This document shows, in pieces, positions 16,868-25,234 of a DNA stretch of 53,041 bases. Below the pieces are notes generated by a model that saw only the letters and a list, made by a program, of their open reading frames with translations, had not been told where the DNA came from and made no database searches. Source of the DNA: Deltaproteobacteria bacterium (GTDB lineage Bacteria > Myxococcota_A > UBA9160 > SZUA-336). Position 1 is the first letter of the stretch, and every line of letters begins with the position of its first letter. The position numbers were made by a program, and so were the translations under genes. The stretch is from NCBI GenBank assembly GCA_019311115.1, contig JAFDDB010000030.1, positions 1 to 53,041 on the forward strand, written 5' to 3'.

Positions 16868-17851
16868 TCACGCGCTGACCGCGATCACGAGCTGCTCGAT
16901 CGCCAGATCGGCGGCCAGCGCCGTGCCTCCCTTGAGTGCCTCGTCCGTGCGGCGGACCGCGTCGAGCCCCCGGCGCAGGCGCTGTCCGCCGAACCGGCGC
17001 ACCTGGTCGACCAGCTTCCCGGCGGGGAACGGTTTGATCGAGAGCCGACGGCTGACCTCGTCGGCGTCGAGCGGGCTGCACTCGCTGGCTCGGATCAGGC
17101 GGCGGTAGTGATTGCCCAGCCCGCCCAGCACGGCGAGGGGCGCCGCGCCGTGCTCGAGCATCTGCGAGAGCACCCGTAGCGCCTCCGGGAGCCGGCGCGC
17201 GCCGATCGCGTCAGTCAGCTCGTAGATGGCGTGATCGCGCAGGTCGCCGCTCAGCAGAGCCACGTCGTCCGGCGTCAGCGTCTCGCGATCGCCCGCATAC
17301 AGCGACAGCTTCTCGATCTCGGACGCCAGCCGGTCCAGGTCCGCACCGCTCCGGTCGAGCAGCGCCGCGGCCATGCCTCGGCCGGGCTGCTTGCCCGAGC
17401 CGTGGACGCGCGCCTCGATCCAGGCGCGCTGCCCTCGGGCATCCTTCGGCGCCTTGCACTCCACGTGCTCGCCGATCTTCCGGGCACGCTTCACCCAGCG
17501 CAGGCGCCCGTCCAACGATTCCGCCTCGAGCACGAGGCAGGTCGTCGCGGACGGGTCCTCCAGGTACGCGGGCAGAGCGCGCTCGAGGAAAGTGGCAGCG
17601 CGCTTGCTGGAGAGACCGCGCAGCCGGACCAGCCTCTTGGGCGCCAGCACGGGGAGCGTGCGCAAAGTCGCGGCCAGCGCGACCGCGTCGAGTCCGCCCG
17701 CGGCCAGGTCGAAGACGTCCTCGTTGAAGTCGCGCGGACCGCCGGCGAGCGCGCGCTCGCGCAGGTCGGCCAACGCCTCGTCGCGCAGCGTCGCTTCGGG
17801 TCCCACGAGCAGGACCACCGCCGGAGCCTCAGTAGGTCTGGAAGAGCTCAT
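16868..17851 (-). CDS. holA: DNA polymerase III subunit delta
   Basis: The 327-residue protein belongs to the clamp-loader complex that opens the beta clamp at replication forks. Characteristic features are the N-terminal VVLLVGPEATLRDEAL, the Asp/Asn-rich FNEDVFD, LRTLPVLAPKRLVRLRG, and the C-terminal collar region with YELTDAIGARRLPEALRVL and LGGLGNHYRRLI. Length is normal. It starts with ATG and overlaps the end of lptE by 23 bases. The lptE-holA adjacency is widespread in Gram-negative bacteria and supports both assignments. Confidence 0.93.
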   Translation of the reverse strand: MSSSRPTEAPAVVLLVGPEATLRDEALADLRERALAGGPRDFNEDVFDLAAGGLDAVALAATLRTLPVLAPKRLVRLRGLSSKRAATFLERALPAYLEDPSATTCLVLEAESLDGRLRWVKRARKIGEHVECKAPKDARGQRAWIEARVHGSGKQPGRGMAAALLDRSGADLDRLASEIEKLSLYAGDRETLTPDDVALLSGDLRDHAIYELTDAIGARRLPEALRVLSQMLEHGAAPLAVLGGLGNHYRRLIRASECSPLDADEVSRRLSIKPFPAGKLVDQVRRFGGQRLRRGLDAVRRTDEALKGGTALAADLAIEQLVIAVSA

Positions 17852-18359
17852 CCCGGATCCGCGTAGCCACGATGGACGAGAGCCGGAGCAGCGCGCGCTG
17901 CTTGGCGGTCTCGTGGACGTTGGGGTCGGCCGAGGCGCTGAACCGCTCGATCTCCCTGATTCCCTCGGTCGACCAGACGGACTCGCCCTCCGGCAGGCGC
18001 ACGACGTCCACGTCGACCACGAGCTCGACCTGGTTCTCGAGCGACAGTCCCACCGAGTCGAACGCGCTGGCCCGTACCTCCACGCTGCGGATGACTCCGC
18101 TCATCTGCAGCGGCGCGCCGCTTCCGTTCCAGGTCGGCTCGAGCGTGCCGCCACGCAGGAACTCCTCGTAGATCGCCTCGGCCAGCATGCGCTCGAGCCC
18201 GGGCTCGTTCGTCGGGTTGTCGAACATCTCGAGCCGGATCCGGCGCGTGTCGGGACCGAAGACCGACGACTCGTCCACGAGCGCGTAACCGCAAGCCCCC
18301 AGCGTGAGCGCGGGGAGCGCGCACCAGAGAGCCAGGAAGGTAGATCGTGATGCAGTCAT
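17829..18359 (-). CDS. lptE: LPS-assembly lipoprotein LptE-like
   Basis: A 176-residue protein with a lipoprotein signal peptide and lipobox (LPALTLGACGY, lipidated Cys about residue 23). The mature part begins GYALVDES and contains RIRLEMFDNPTNEPGLERML, the typical start of the LptE fold, followed by a beta-rich body and a C-terminal helix. LptE is the plug protein of the LptD translocon that delivers lipopolysaccharide to the outer leaflet. Sequence conservation in this family is low, so the call rests on lipobox, the FDNPTNEPGLE region, size and adjacency to holA. Confidence 0.83.
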   Translation of the reverse strand: MTASRSTFLALWCALPALTLGACGYALVDESSVFGPDTRRIRLEMFDNPTNEPGLERMLAEAIYEEFLRGGTLEPTWNGSGAPLQMSGVIRSVEVRASAFDSVGLSLENQVELVVDVDVVRLPEGESVWSTEGIREIERFSASADPNVHETAKQRALLRLSSIVATRIRDELFQTY

Positions 18360-18361
18360 GC

Positions 18362-19717
18362 TCAGAAGTAGCGTAGCTGAACCATCATCTGGCGTTCGAG
18401 CCGCGGGATCGCGCTGCGCAGGGCGAAGATCACGACGTGGTCTCCAACCTCGATCACGTCTTCGCCCGAGGGGATGATCACGTCGTCGCCCCTGACCACC
18501 GCGCCGATCACGGCGTCCTGCAGATCGACCTCGCGAAGCGGCTTTCCCACCAGCTCCGAGGTCTCGAGCGCCACCACCTCGAGCGCCTCGGCGGCCTCTT
18601 CGCCGACGGTCGTGACCGACACGACCTTGCCCTTGCGGATGAAGTGCAGGATGGCGGAGACCGCGGCCAGGTTGGGGCTCACGATCGCGTCGATGCCGAT
18701 GGCCGAGGCGAGCGACGAGTACGACGGCTTGTTGACCAGCGCCATCACCTCGGACGCGCCGGACCGCTTGGCCAGCAGCGCCGACAGGATGTTGTCCTCC
18801 TCATCTCGCGTCAGCGCGAGGAAGGCGTCGGTCGTGTCGATGCTCTCTTCGCGCAGCAGCTCGGGGTCGGTGCCCGAGCCCTGCAACACGACGGTGCGCT
18901 TCAGGCGTTCGACCAGGAACTTGCAGCGGAGGGTGTCCGGCTCGATGATCTTGGGCGCGACATCTTCGGCCTCGAGCAGGCGCGCCAGGTGGTAGGAGAT
19001 GCCGCCTCCGCCGCTGATCACGATGTGGCGCGTCGCGCGCTGCTTCTTCTCGAGAACGCCCGCGAACTTCTCCAACGCCTCCGGCGTGCCCGCCACGTAG
19101 ACCCGGTCGCCGATCCGGACGTCGCTGCGCCCGTCGGGAATCAGCAGGGCGCCGTCGCGCGAGATCGCCACCAGGTTGAAGTCGAAGTCGAGCTTCGGCT
19201 TCAGGTCGTGGAGCACCACGCCGACCGCGTCGCAGGGTCCGTCGACGTGGAAGGCGACGAGCTGCACGCGTCCGTCGGCGAACTCGAAGACGCCCACCGC
19301 GCCGGGCACGTGGAGCGTCTTGAGGATCGCGTTGGCCGCCTCTTCCTCCGGGTTGATCGTGAGGTCCAGCGGGTGGTCGCCGAACATTGCGGGAACCGCC
19401 TCGGCCAGGTCGGGATCGCGCACACGCGCGATCTTGGTCGGAATCACGCTCTGGGACGAAGCGGCGAGACAGGCGACCAGGTTCAGCTCGTCCGAGTCCG
19501 TCACGGCGATCACCATCTCGGCGTCGTCGAGTCCGGCCTCGGCCAAGGCGCGTGGATTCGAGCCGCTGCCGTGGACGACGTGGATGTCGGCCGTCTCGCG
19601 CAGCTGGCGGACGCGTTCCTCGCTGGCCTCGATGACCACGACGTCCTTGCTCTCCGAAGACAGGCGGTCTGCCAGCGTGGCGCCGACCTCACCCCCTCCG
19701 ATGATCAGGATGCTCAC
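18362..19717 (-). CDS. trkA: Trk potassium uptake system NAD-binding regulator TrkA
   Basis: A 451-residue protein with two tandem RCK modules. The first Rossmann motif IIGGGEVGATLADRL is at residue 4, and a second, ISGGGGISYHLARLL, is at about 233. Each is followed by a TrkA-C domain (VGVVLHDLKPKLDFDF; VGKPLREVDLQDAVIGAVVR). TrkA is the cytosolic gating ring of the TrkH/TrkG potassium channel. No trkH is present in the window, so the channel partner must lie elsewhere. It starts with GTG. Two bases separate it from lptE. Confidence 0.93.
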   Translation of the reverse strand: MSILIIGGGEVGATLADRLSSESKDVVVIEASEERVRQLRETADIHVVHGSGSNPRALAEAGLDDAEMVIAVTDSDELNLVACLAASSQSVIPTKIARVRDPDLAEAVPAMFGDHPLDLTINPEEEAANAILKTLHVPGAVGVFEFADGRVQLVAFHVDGPCDAVGVVLHDLKPKLDFDFNLVAISRDGALLIPDGRSDVRIGDRVYVAGTPEALEKFAGVLEKKQRATRHIVISGGGGISYHLARLLEAEDVAPKIIEPDTLRCKFLVERLKRTVVLQGSGTDPELLREESIDTTDAFLALTRDEEDNILSALLAKRSGASEVMALVNKPSYSSLASAIGIDAIVSPNLAAVSAILHFIRKGKVVSVTTVGEEAAEALEVVALETSELVGKPLREVDLQDAVIGAVVRGDDVIIPSGEDVIEVGDHVVIFALRSAIPRLERQMMVQLRYF

Positions 19718-19777
19718 GGGGCCGGAGTATAGGCGGCGGTCCGGATGCGCGCCCCCGGCAGGCCGGGAGCAGGCTCC

Positions 19778-20698
19778 TCAGGACCGCTGGGCCTGCGCGC
19801 GGCGCTCCAGCTCTTCGACGAGGAAGTCACGCTTGGCGCGGACCTCTTCGGGAATGCGCTGCGTGAACAGCTGGCCCGCCTCTTCGAGCTCCGCCTGGAG
19901 CGCGGCGGGGGCATCGCCGTTGATGACCGCCTGCGCGAACTTCTCGTCGTTGTAGAGGATGATGTCCGACACGATGATCCGGGCGAGCCGCTCCGCGGCG
20001 GCGACCTCGGGATCGTCCGACAGGGGCGGGCTCCTGCGCCGCCGGCGGCGCACCGCTGGGGCGTCGGCGTCGGGGTCAGCCTCGGTCCCCGTCCCGGCGG
20101 CGGTCCCGGAGGCCGTCCCGGAGGCAGCCGGAGGCTGGGCAGAGGCCACCTGGGGCTCGGGCTCCGATGGAGACGGCGCGGGCGGTGGTGGCGACGGAGC
20201 GGCGGACGGACGCGAGCCCAGCTCCAGCCGCTCCAGGATCGGCGCCAGGCCGTCCGGCAGGTCGCCGGGCTCCAGCGTGTGGTCGGCCTCGTACTCGGCG
20301 TTGATCGGCTCGTCGCCGGGCACCACGCGCACCAGCTTGACGTCGGCCAGCTCGGCCGTCCGACGCGTGATCTCGGCCAGCTCGGCTCCACGCAGTCCGG
20401 GCAGGTTCGCGCCCAGGATCGCCGCGTCGGGCTTGGAGCGGTGCAGGTAGAGCAGCGCTTCGACGCCGCCCTCCACGACGTGCGTCGTGATCCGCCAGCA
20501 TTCGAGGTAGCCGGTGATCTGCTTCGCCAGCTCGGGGTCGGGCTCGGCGACCAGCACGTGCGCTCCGATGTCGGGCTCGGGCGGATCGATGCGGAAGATC
20601 GCGCTGCACTGCGAGCAGCGGATGCGCGCGCCGTTCGGGCCGACCTTTTCGGGGGCGATCCGGTAGCGCGTCTGACACTCTGGGCAGCCTGCGATCAC
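19778..20698 (-). CDS. MJ0042-type zinc-ribbon protein with degenerate receiver-like domain
   Basis: About 306 residues from GTG 20698, chosen because it places the zinc ribbon at the N-terminus as in other MJ0042 proteins. The ribbon (CPECQTRYRIAPEKV and IRCSQCSAIFRI) fills residues 4-37. Residues about 45-165 resemble a response-regulator receiver (HVLVAEPDPELAKQITGYL, then DAAILGANLPGLRG), but the phospho-acceptor Asp position is occupied by Gly and the downstream Lys is not obvious. A Pro/Ser/Glu-rich linker (about 168-215) and an Arg-rich patch lead to a helical C-terminus. Function is unknown; a phosphorylation-independent signalling or scaffold role is possible. It stands between trkA and the M17-N-like gene. 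Confidence 0.7.
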   Translation of the reverse strand: MIAGCPECQTRYRIAPEKVGPNGARIRCSQCSAIFRIDPPEPDIGAHVLVAEPDPELAKQITGYLECWRITTHVVEGGVEALLYLHRSKPDAAILGANLPGLRGAELAEITRRTAELADVKLVRVVPGDEPINAEYEADHTLEPGDLPDGLAPILERLELGSRPSAAPSPPPPAPSPSEPEPQVASAQPPAASGTASGTAAGTGTEADPDADAPAVRRRRRRSPPLSDDPEVAAAERLARIIVSDIILYNDEKFAQAVINGDAPAALQAELEEAGQLFTQRIPEEVRAKRDFLVEELERRAQAQRS

Positions 20699-20760
20699 GC
20701 TCCGCCTATCGGCCGCAGCAATACCGCGCTTTACGCCACCGTCTTCCGGAGCCCCGTGCG

Positions 20761-21408
20761 TCAGACCTGCGAGTGCGCCACCGCGGCCGCGCGTCCGGGA
20801 TCGTCCTTTGCCGCCTGTTTCGCCGGCTCTGCCGTCCGGGAAGGCTCCTGCGGCTCGACTTCGATCCAGGTCACGTCCAAGGCGACCTGGCGGCGATGCG
20901 CGTCCTGCGACACCTCGGCGAGCACGGCGTCCAACGTCGCGTCGTGCTTCTCCGCATCGGGGAGCACCAGGCTGAGGCGCTGGTCGCCACGCGCGGCCGA
21001 GAGCGCCTGGACACAGCCGCGGAGCAGGAACTCGCCGTCCAGCTCGAAGTCGACGGAGCCCGGCAACGCCAGCAACGCCAGCGGCGTGCGGAGACCGATC
21101 AGCTTGCCAGCCCCGACCGAGAAGGCGCGCTGCAGCACCCGGCCGGTGCTCTCCGCGGGCCCGAGCCCGAAGAGCAGGATCCGGGCGGCCGCAAAGGGGC
21201 GCTGCGCCGGCAGCAGTACCGCCTCGCCCGACGCACCCGAGACGAAACCGCTCTTCAGCTGGCGCGAGATCTCTCCGCCGAGCCGCCAGTCCACGAAGCC
21301 GGCATTGCCGCGCAGCGGCCGCTCGTCTTCTGGAATGGGGACGGCCAACGTCTCGACCGGCGCGTCGGCGATCGATCCGGGGTACAGCGCGAGTTCGAGC
21401 CGTTTCAC
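20761..21408 (-). CDS. Stand-alone leucyl-aminopeptidase N-terminal (M17-N, macro-like) domain protein
   Basis: A 215-residue protein from GTG 21408; that GTGA overlaps the nusB stop, and GGAGGG lies eight bases upstream. The sequence resembles the N-terminal, non-catalytic domain of M17 aminopeptidases: VETLAVPIPEDERPLRG, NAGFVDWRLGGEISRQLKSG, and ILLFGLG at the end of a strand. There is no catalytic M17 domain (no NTDAEGR motif) here or next door. The C-terminal 30 residues are charged and Ala-rich. An orphan domain of this kind may bind nucleotide-like ligands or proteins; the role is not known to me. Confidence 0.72.
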   Translation of the reverse strand: MKRLELALYPGSIADAPVETLAVPIPEDERPLRGNAGFVDWRLGGEISRQLKSGFVSGASGEAVLLPAQRPFAAARILLFGLGPAESTGRVLQRAFSVGAGKLIGLRTPLALLALPGSVDFELDGEFLLRGCVQALSAARGDQRLSLVLPDAEKHDATLDAVLAEVSQDAHRRQVALDVTWIEVEPQEPSRTAEPAKQAAKDDPGRAAAVAHSQV

Positions 21409-21890
21409 GGCGAGCCCTCCCCTTCTTGCTCCCCACTCCCTTCTCGCGCCGCGGCCTCGGTTCCGGGCGTGGCGCACTGGGCGATCTGGTCGAGCACGCC
21501 GTTCACGAAGGCGGGCGAGGCGCTGCCTCCGAAGCGGCGAGCGATCTCTACGGCCTCGTCGATCACGACCTCGGTCGGGATCCGGGGGTCGAAGAGCAGC
21601 TCCCAGGTCGCGACGCGCAGGATGTTGCGGTCCACGGTGGCGAGCCGCGCCACCTTCCAGTGGGTGCTCCGCGCCGAGATGGCCTCGTCGATGGTCTTGC
21701 GGTTCTCCGCCACGCCCCGGACGACCTCGATCGCGCGGTCGCGCGCGCGCTGCGGGAGCGAGAACTCGCGCAGCACGTCGTCGAAGGCGGTGGCCACGCT
21801 CTCGGGATCGAGCTCGGCGCCGACGTCGGCCGCAAAGAGCACCTGGAGCGCGGCCTCGCGCGCCTGGCGTCGCGGACCTGGGCCCGCCAT
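21405..21890 (-). CDS. nusB: Transcription antitermination factor NusB
   Basis: A 161-residue all-helical RNA-binding protein that with NusE (S10) promotes antitermination in rRNA operons. Family features are RRQAREAALQVLFAADVGAE near the N-terminus, NILRVATWELLFDPRIPTEV and VIDEAVEIARRFGGSASPAF followed by VNGVLD. It overlaps the ribH stop by one base, the usual ribH-nusB coupling. The C-terminal 20 residues are Glu/Gly-rich and not part of the fold. Confidence 0.95.
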   Translation of the reverse strand: MAGPGPRRQAREAALQVLFAADVGAELDPESVATAFDDVLREFSLPQRARDRAIEVVRGVAENRKTIDEAISARSTHWKVARLATVDRNILRVATWELLFDPRIPTEVVIDEAVEIARRFGGSASPAFVNGVLDQIAQCATPGTEAAAREGSGEQEGEGSP

Positions 21891-22366
21891 CAGGCCTCCC
21901 GCCCGAGCTCGTGCATCAGGTCCATCATCTCGACCACGACCTCGGCCGCCTCGGCCCCCTTGTTCGAGCCCTCCTCGCCCGGAGTGACCGCCCGCACCAG
22001 CGCCTGCTCCACGTTCTCGGTCGTGAGCACGCAGAAGGCGATGGGCAGCCCCGCGCTGAGTCCCACGTCGGAGATCCCGTCGGTCACACTGCGGCAGACG
22101 TAGTCGAAATGCGGCGTGTCGCCGCGGATCACCACGCCGATCGCGATGATTCCGTCGTGGCTCGCGCCCTCGGCGAGCGCCTGTGCGGCCAGCGGCAGCT
22201 CGAACGCGCCGGGCACCCAGACCTCGTCGACCTGCGTGCAGCCGAGCTCCGCGAGCCGCTTGACCGCCCCTTCGAAGAGCCGCCGCGTGATGACGTGGTT
22301 GTAGCGGCTGGCCACGATGGCCACGCGCTTCCCCGTTCCGTCCAGGCGTCCCTCGATGACCGGCAT
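21890..22366 (-). CDS. ribH: 6,7-dimethyl-8-ribityllumazine synthase
   Basis: About 158 residues. It catalyses the penultimate step of riboflavin synthesis, condensing the ribityl-diaminouracil with dihydroxybutanone phosphate. Motifs are RVAIVASRYNHVITRRLFEG, VWVPGAFELPLAAQAL, IIAIGVVIRGDTPHFDYVC and AFCVLTTENVEQAL. ATG 22366 is preferred because the product then begins MPVIEGRL, like other RibH proteins. A GTG at 22384 overlapping ribD is possible. It lies between ribD and nusB. The usual neighbours ribE and ribBA are not between ribD and ribH here. Confidence 0.95.
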   Translation of the reverse strand: MPVIEGRLDGTGKRVAIVASRYNHVITRRLFEGAVKRLAELGCTQVDEVWVPGAFELPLAAQALAEGASHDGIIAIGVVIRGDTPHFDYVCRSVTDGISDVGLSAGLPIAFCVLTTENVEQALVRAVTPGEEGSNKGAEAAEVVVEMMDLMHELGREA

Positions 22367-22377
22367 CGCCGGGGAAT

Positions 22378-23514
22378 CTACCACCGCGACAAGCTCGCGG
22401 TCAGTAGCAGGTCCTCGCCGACCCGGCGCGCGCTCGCGAGTTCGAGCCGGGGCGCCGAGGCCAGACGGCGCACGCCCAGTGACTCGAGCACCTCACGCCC
22501 GTCGCCGCCGATCAGAACGGGGGCCAAGAAGAGCCGAAGCTCATCGACGAGGCCGCTCCGGAGCAGCGCGGCGGCAAGTCCCCCCCCGCCCTCGACCAGC
22601 AAGTCGTTCAGGCCGGCCCTGCCGAGAGCCTGCCAGCCGGCTGCCAGGTCGATGCGGCCGCCTCGCGCGCGAACGCGAAGCAGCTCCGCGCCTGCCGCCT
22701 CGAGCCGCGCGGCGGCCCGGGCCGGTGCCGCGCGGGTGGTGAGGACGAGCGCACGCCCGCGCGACCTGAAGATGCGCGCGCCCGCGCCGACGCGGAGGCC
22801 CGAGTCCACCAGGACGCGAACCGGACGGTGCACGACCCGGCCGCGCTCCCGTGCCGTGAGCTCGGGATCGTCGGCGATCGCGGTGCCGGAGCCCACCGCC
22901 ACCGCGTCCGAGACACGGCGCCACGCGTGCACCAGTCCGCGTGCGGTCGTACCGGTGATCCAGCGCGACTCGCCCGAGGCGGTGGCGATGCGGCCGTCGA
23001 GGCTGGCCGCGAGCTTGAGCGTGGTAAACGGACGGCCGCGCTCCACGCGCGAGCGGAAGCCACGGTTGAGCTCGCGGCAGGCGTCTTCCTCGACCCCCAC
23101 CGTCACCTCGACCCCCGCCGAACGCAGGCGGCGGATGCTCAGGCCGGCGGTGCGCGGGTCCGGGTCGCGCAGGCCGACCACCACGCGTGCGACGCCCGCC
23201 TCGAGCACGGCGTCTACGCAGGGCGGCTGGCGTCCGTGGTGTGCGCAGGGCTCCAGGTTGACGTAGAGCGTGGCGCCGCGCGCGCGACCGCGTGCGTTTC
23301 GCAGGGCCGACGCCTCGCCGTGGAGCCCGCCGAGACGCGCGTGGTAGCCGGACGCGATGCGCCGCGAGCCGCGCACGACCACGCCGCCGACCATCGGGTT
23401 CGGAGCCGTGCGTCCGCGCGCGCGCGCCGCCAGGCGCAGCGCCTCGCGCATCCAGGCCTCATCGGCTGCCGTGGCTGCCGTGGCGGCCGTGGCGGCCCTA
23501 CTCCGCGGGCTCAT
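22378..23514 (-). CDS. ribD: Bifunctional riboflavin biosynthesis deaminase/reductase RibD
   Basis: A 378-residue enzyme that deaminates and then reduces the pyrimidine intermediate of riboflavin synthesis. The N-terminal cytidine-deaminase-like domain (about 20-145) carries the zinc motif LHGEASAL plus PCAHHGRQPPC. HGE replaces the more usual HAE. The C-terminal reductase domain (about 150-378) has TLKLAASLDGRIATASGESR and LLVEGGGGLAAALL. The first 20 residues are low complexity, encoded by a 9-bp tandem repeat. It starts with ATG and overlaps the nrdR stop by 17 bases. Confidence 0.94.
   Translation of the reverse strand: MSPRSRAATAATAATAADEAWMREALRLAARARGRTAPNPMVGGVVVRGSRRIASGYHARLGGLHGEASALRNARGRARGATLYVNLEPCAHHGRQPPCVDAVLEAGVARVVVGLRDPDPRTAGLSIRRLRSAGVEVTVGVEEDACRELNRGFRSRVERGRPFTTLKLAASLDGRIATASGESRWITGTTARGLVHAWRRVSDAVAVGSGTAIADDPELTARERGRVVHRPVRVLVDSGLRVGAGARIFRSRGRALVLTTRAAPARAAARLEAAGAELLRVRARGGRIDLAAGWQALGRAGLNDLLVEGGGGLAAALLRSGLVDELRLFLAPVLIGGDGREVLESLGVRRLASAPRLELASARRVGEDLLLTASLSRW
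23470..23496 (-). repeat. 9-bp tandem repeat in the 5' end of ribD
   Basis: Three contiguous near-identical 9-mers (minus strand GCCGCCACG, GCCGCCACG, GCAGCCACG), with a partial fourth, encode the Ala-Ala-Thr run before the deaminase domain. The period keeps the frame, so copy-number change would only lengthen the leader. It begins one base beyond the nrdR stop codon. Confidence 0.85.
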
Positions 23515-23980
23515 CGGCGGACTCGCCGCTGCCCGCCTCGAGCTCCTCGAGCGCCTTGCCGAACTCCTCGATCGTCTCGAAGTTCAGGTACACGGAGGAG
23601 AAGCGCATCCAGGCCACCGGGTCGAGTGCGCGCAGCTCGCTGCGGACGAGTTCGCCGAGCCGGATGCTGGGGACTTCGCGCTCGCCGGTGTCGAGGACGA
23701 GGCGCTCGATGCGGCTCACCGTCTCTTCGATGTCGTTGATGCTGACCGGCCGTTTCTCGCACGCCTTCTGGATGCCGGCGACCAGGCGCAGGCGCTCGAA
23801 CGCCTCGCGCCGGCCGTCGCGCTTGACGACCATCGGCAGCAGGTCTTCGATGCGCTCGTAGGTCGTGAAGCGCCGCCCGCACTCGGAGCACTCGCGTCGC
23901 CTGCGCTTGACCGGCGCCTCGCGGTGGTTGCGGGCATCGATCACCTTCGTGTCGGGGTGATCGCAGAACGGACAGCGCAA
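23498..23980 (-). CDS. nrdR: Transcriptional repressor NrdR
   Basis: A 160-residue ATP/dATP-sensing repressor of ribonucleotide reductase genes. The zinc ribbon at residues 3-37 (CPFCDHPDTKVIDAR, CSECGRRFTTYER) is followed by the ATP-cone (LPMVVKRDGRREAFER, then KACEKRPVS). It starts with TTG, supported by GAGGAGG eight bases upstream and by the conserved MRCPFC start. The placement glyA-nrdR-ribD is common in proteobacteria. No ribonucleotide reductase gene is in the window, so regulated sites would be elsewhere. Confidence 0.95.
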   Translation of the reverse strand: MRCPFCDHPDTKVIDARNHREAPVKRRRRECSECGRRFTTYERIEDLLPMVVKRDGRREAFERLRLVAGIQKACEKRPVSINDIEETVSRIERLVLDTGEREVPSIRLGELVRSELRALDPVAWMRFSSVYLNFETIEEFGKALEELEAGSGESADEPAE

Positions 23981-23989
23981 GCGGCCTCC

Positions 23990-25234
23990 TCAGCCGAGAT
24001 CGGCGTACGGAAGCGGGAAGCCCCGGCAGAGCTCCTCCACCTGCACGCGGATCTGCTGCTGCATTTCCTCGTCCTCGGGACTCTCGAGCACGTCGGCGAT
24101 CCAGTCGCCGATCCGGCGCATCTCGTCCTGCTTCATGCCCCGGGTCGTCACCGCGGGCGTGCCGACGCGCAGGCCGCTCGTGACCCACGGGGAGCGGGTC
24201 TCGCCGGGCACGGTGCTCTTCGACGTCGTGATGCCGGCGCGGTCCAGGCGGCGCTGCGCCTTGAGGCCGGACATGCCCGACTCCCCGAAGTCGATCACGA
24301 AGAGGTGGTTGTCGGTGCCGCCCGAGACCAGCCGGAAGCCGCGCGCCGCCACGCTCTCGGCGAGCGCGCGGGCGTTGCTCACGATCTGCTCGGCGTAGCC
24401 GCGGAACTCGGGCTGCGACGCCTCGTGCAGCGCCACGGCCTTGGCGGCGATCACGTGCTCGAGCGGGCCGCCCTGCGTGTGCGGGAAGACCGCCTTGTCG
24501 ATCGCCTCGGCGTGCTCCGAGTCGCAGAGCACGAGACCACCCCGCGGCCCGCGCAGCGTCTTGTGCGTGGTCGTCGCGACGACCGAAGCGTGGCCGACCG
24601 GAGTCGGGTGGACCTCGGCCGCGATCAGCCCCGCAATGTGCGCGATGTCGGCAAACAGGATCGCGTCGACCTCGCGCGCGATCGAGCCGAAGGCCTCGAA
24701 GTCGATCTCTCGCGGGTACGCGCTGTAGCCGCACTGGATCATGCGCGGCCGCTCGCGCTTCGCGATCTCGCGCACGCGGTCGTAGTCGATCCGCTGCGTC
24801 TCGGGATCGAGTCCGTAGCGCAGGAACTCGAAGAAGCGGCCGGAGAAGTTGACCGGCGAGCCGTGCGTCAGGTGACCGCCGTCGGAGAGCTCGAGCCCCA
24901 GGATCCGGTCTCCGGGATCGAGCAGACCGAAGTAGACGGCCATGTTGGCGCCGGACCCGGAGTGCGGCTGCACGTTGGCGTGCTCGGAGCCGAAGAGCGC
25001 CCGCGCGCGGTCGATGGCGAGCTGCTCGACCTGGTCGATGAACTCGCAGCCCCCGTAGTAGCGCTTTCCGGGATAGCCCTCGGCGTACTTGTTGGTGAGC
25101 GGCGTGCCCATCGCCTGGAGCACCGCGGGCGAGGTGAAGTTCTCGGACGCGATCAGCTCGAGCCCGGTCTGCTGACGTTCGAGCTCGCGTCCGATCGCGT
25201 CGGCGATCTCGGGATCGGTCTGGCGCAGGCTCAC
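23990..25234 (-). CDS. glyA: Serine hydroxymethyltransferase
   Basis: A 414-residue PLP enzyme that interconverts serine and glycine with tetrahydrofolate, the main source of one-carbon units. Motifs are the N-terminal [36 protein letters not shown], the PLP-lysine segment [16 protein letters not shown] (Lys about residue 229) and [15 protein letters not shown]. Length matches bacterial GlyA. It starts with GTG, and that GTGA overlaps the fabF stop, so it continues the fatty-acid operon before nrdR. Confidence 0.96.
   Translation of the reverse strand: MSLRQTDPEIADAIGRELERQQTGLELIASENFTSPAVLQAMGTPLTNKYAEGYPGKRYYGGCEFIDQVEQLAIDRARALFGSEHANVQPHSGSGANMAVYFGLLDPGDRILGLELSDGGHLTHGSPVNFSGRFFEFLRYGLDPETQRIDYDRVREIAKRERPRMIQCGYSAYPREIDFEAFGSIAREVDAILFADIAHIAGLIAAEVHPTPVGHASVVATTTHKTLRGPRGGLVLCDSEHAEAIDKAVFPHTQGGPLEHVIAAKAVALHEASQPEFRGYAEQIVSNARALAESVAARGFRLVSGGTDNHLFVIDFGESGMSGLKAQRRLDRAGITTSKSTVPGETRSPWVTSGLRVGTPAVTTRGMKQDEMRRIGDWIADVLESPEDEEMQQQIRVQVEELCRGFPLPYADLG

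Noticed and set aside
16861-16868. An intrinsic terminator between rpsT and holA
   Set aside because: Only six bases separate the stop codons and no hairpin with a T-tract is present.
23440-23600. An FMN riboswitch upstream of ribD
   Set aside because: ribD overlaps nrdR, leaving no leader, and no conserved RFN sequence blocks are visible.
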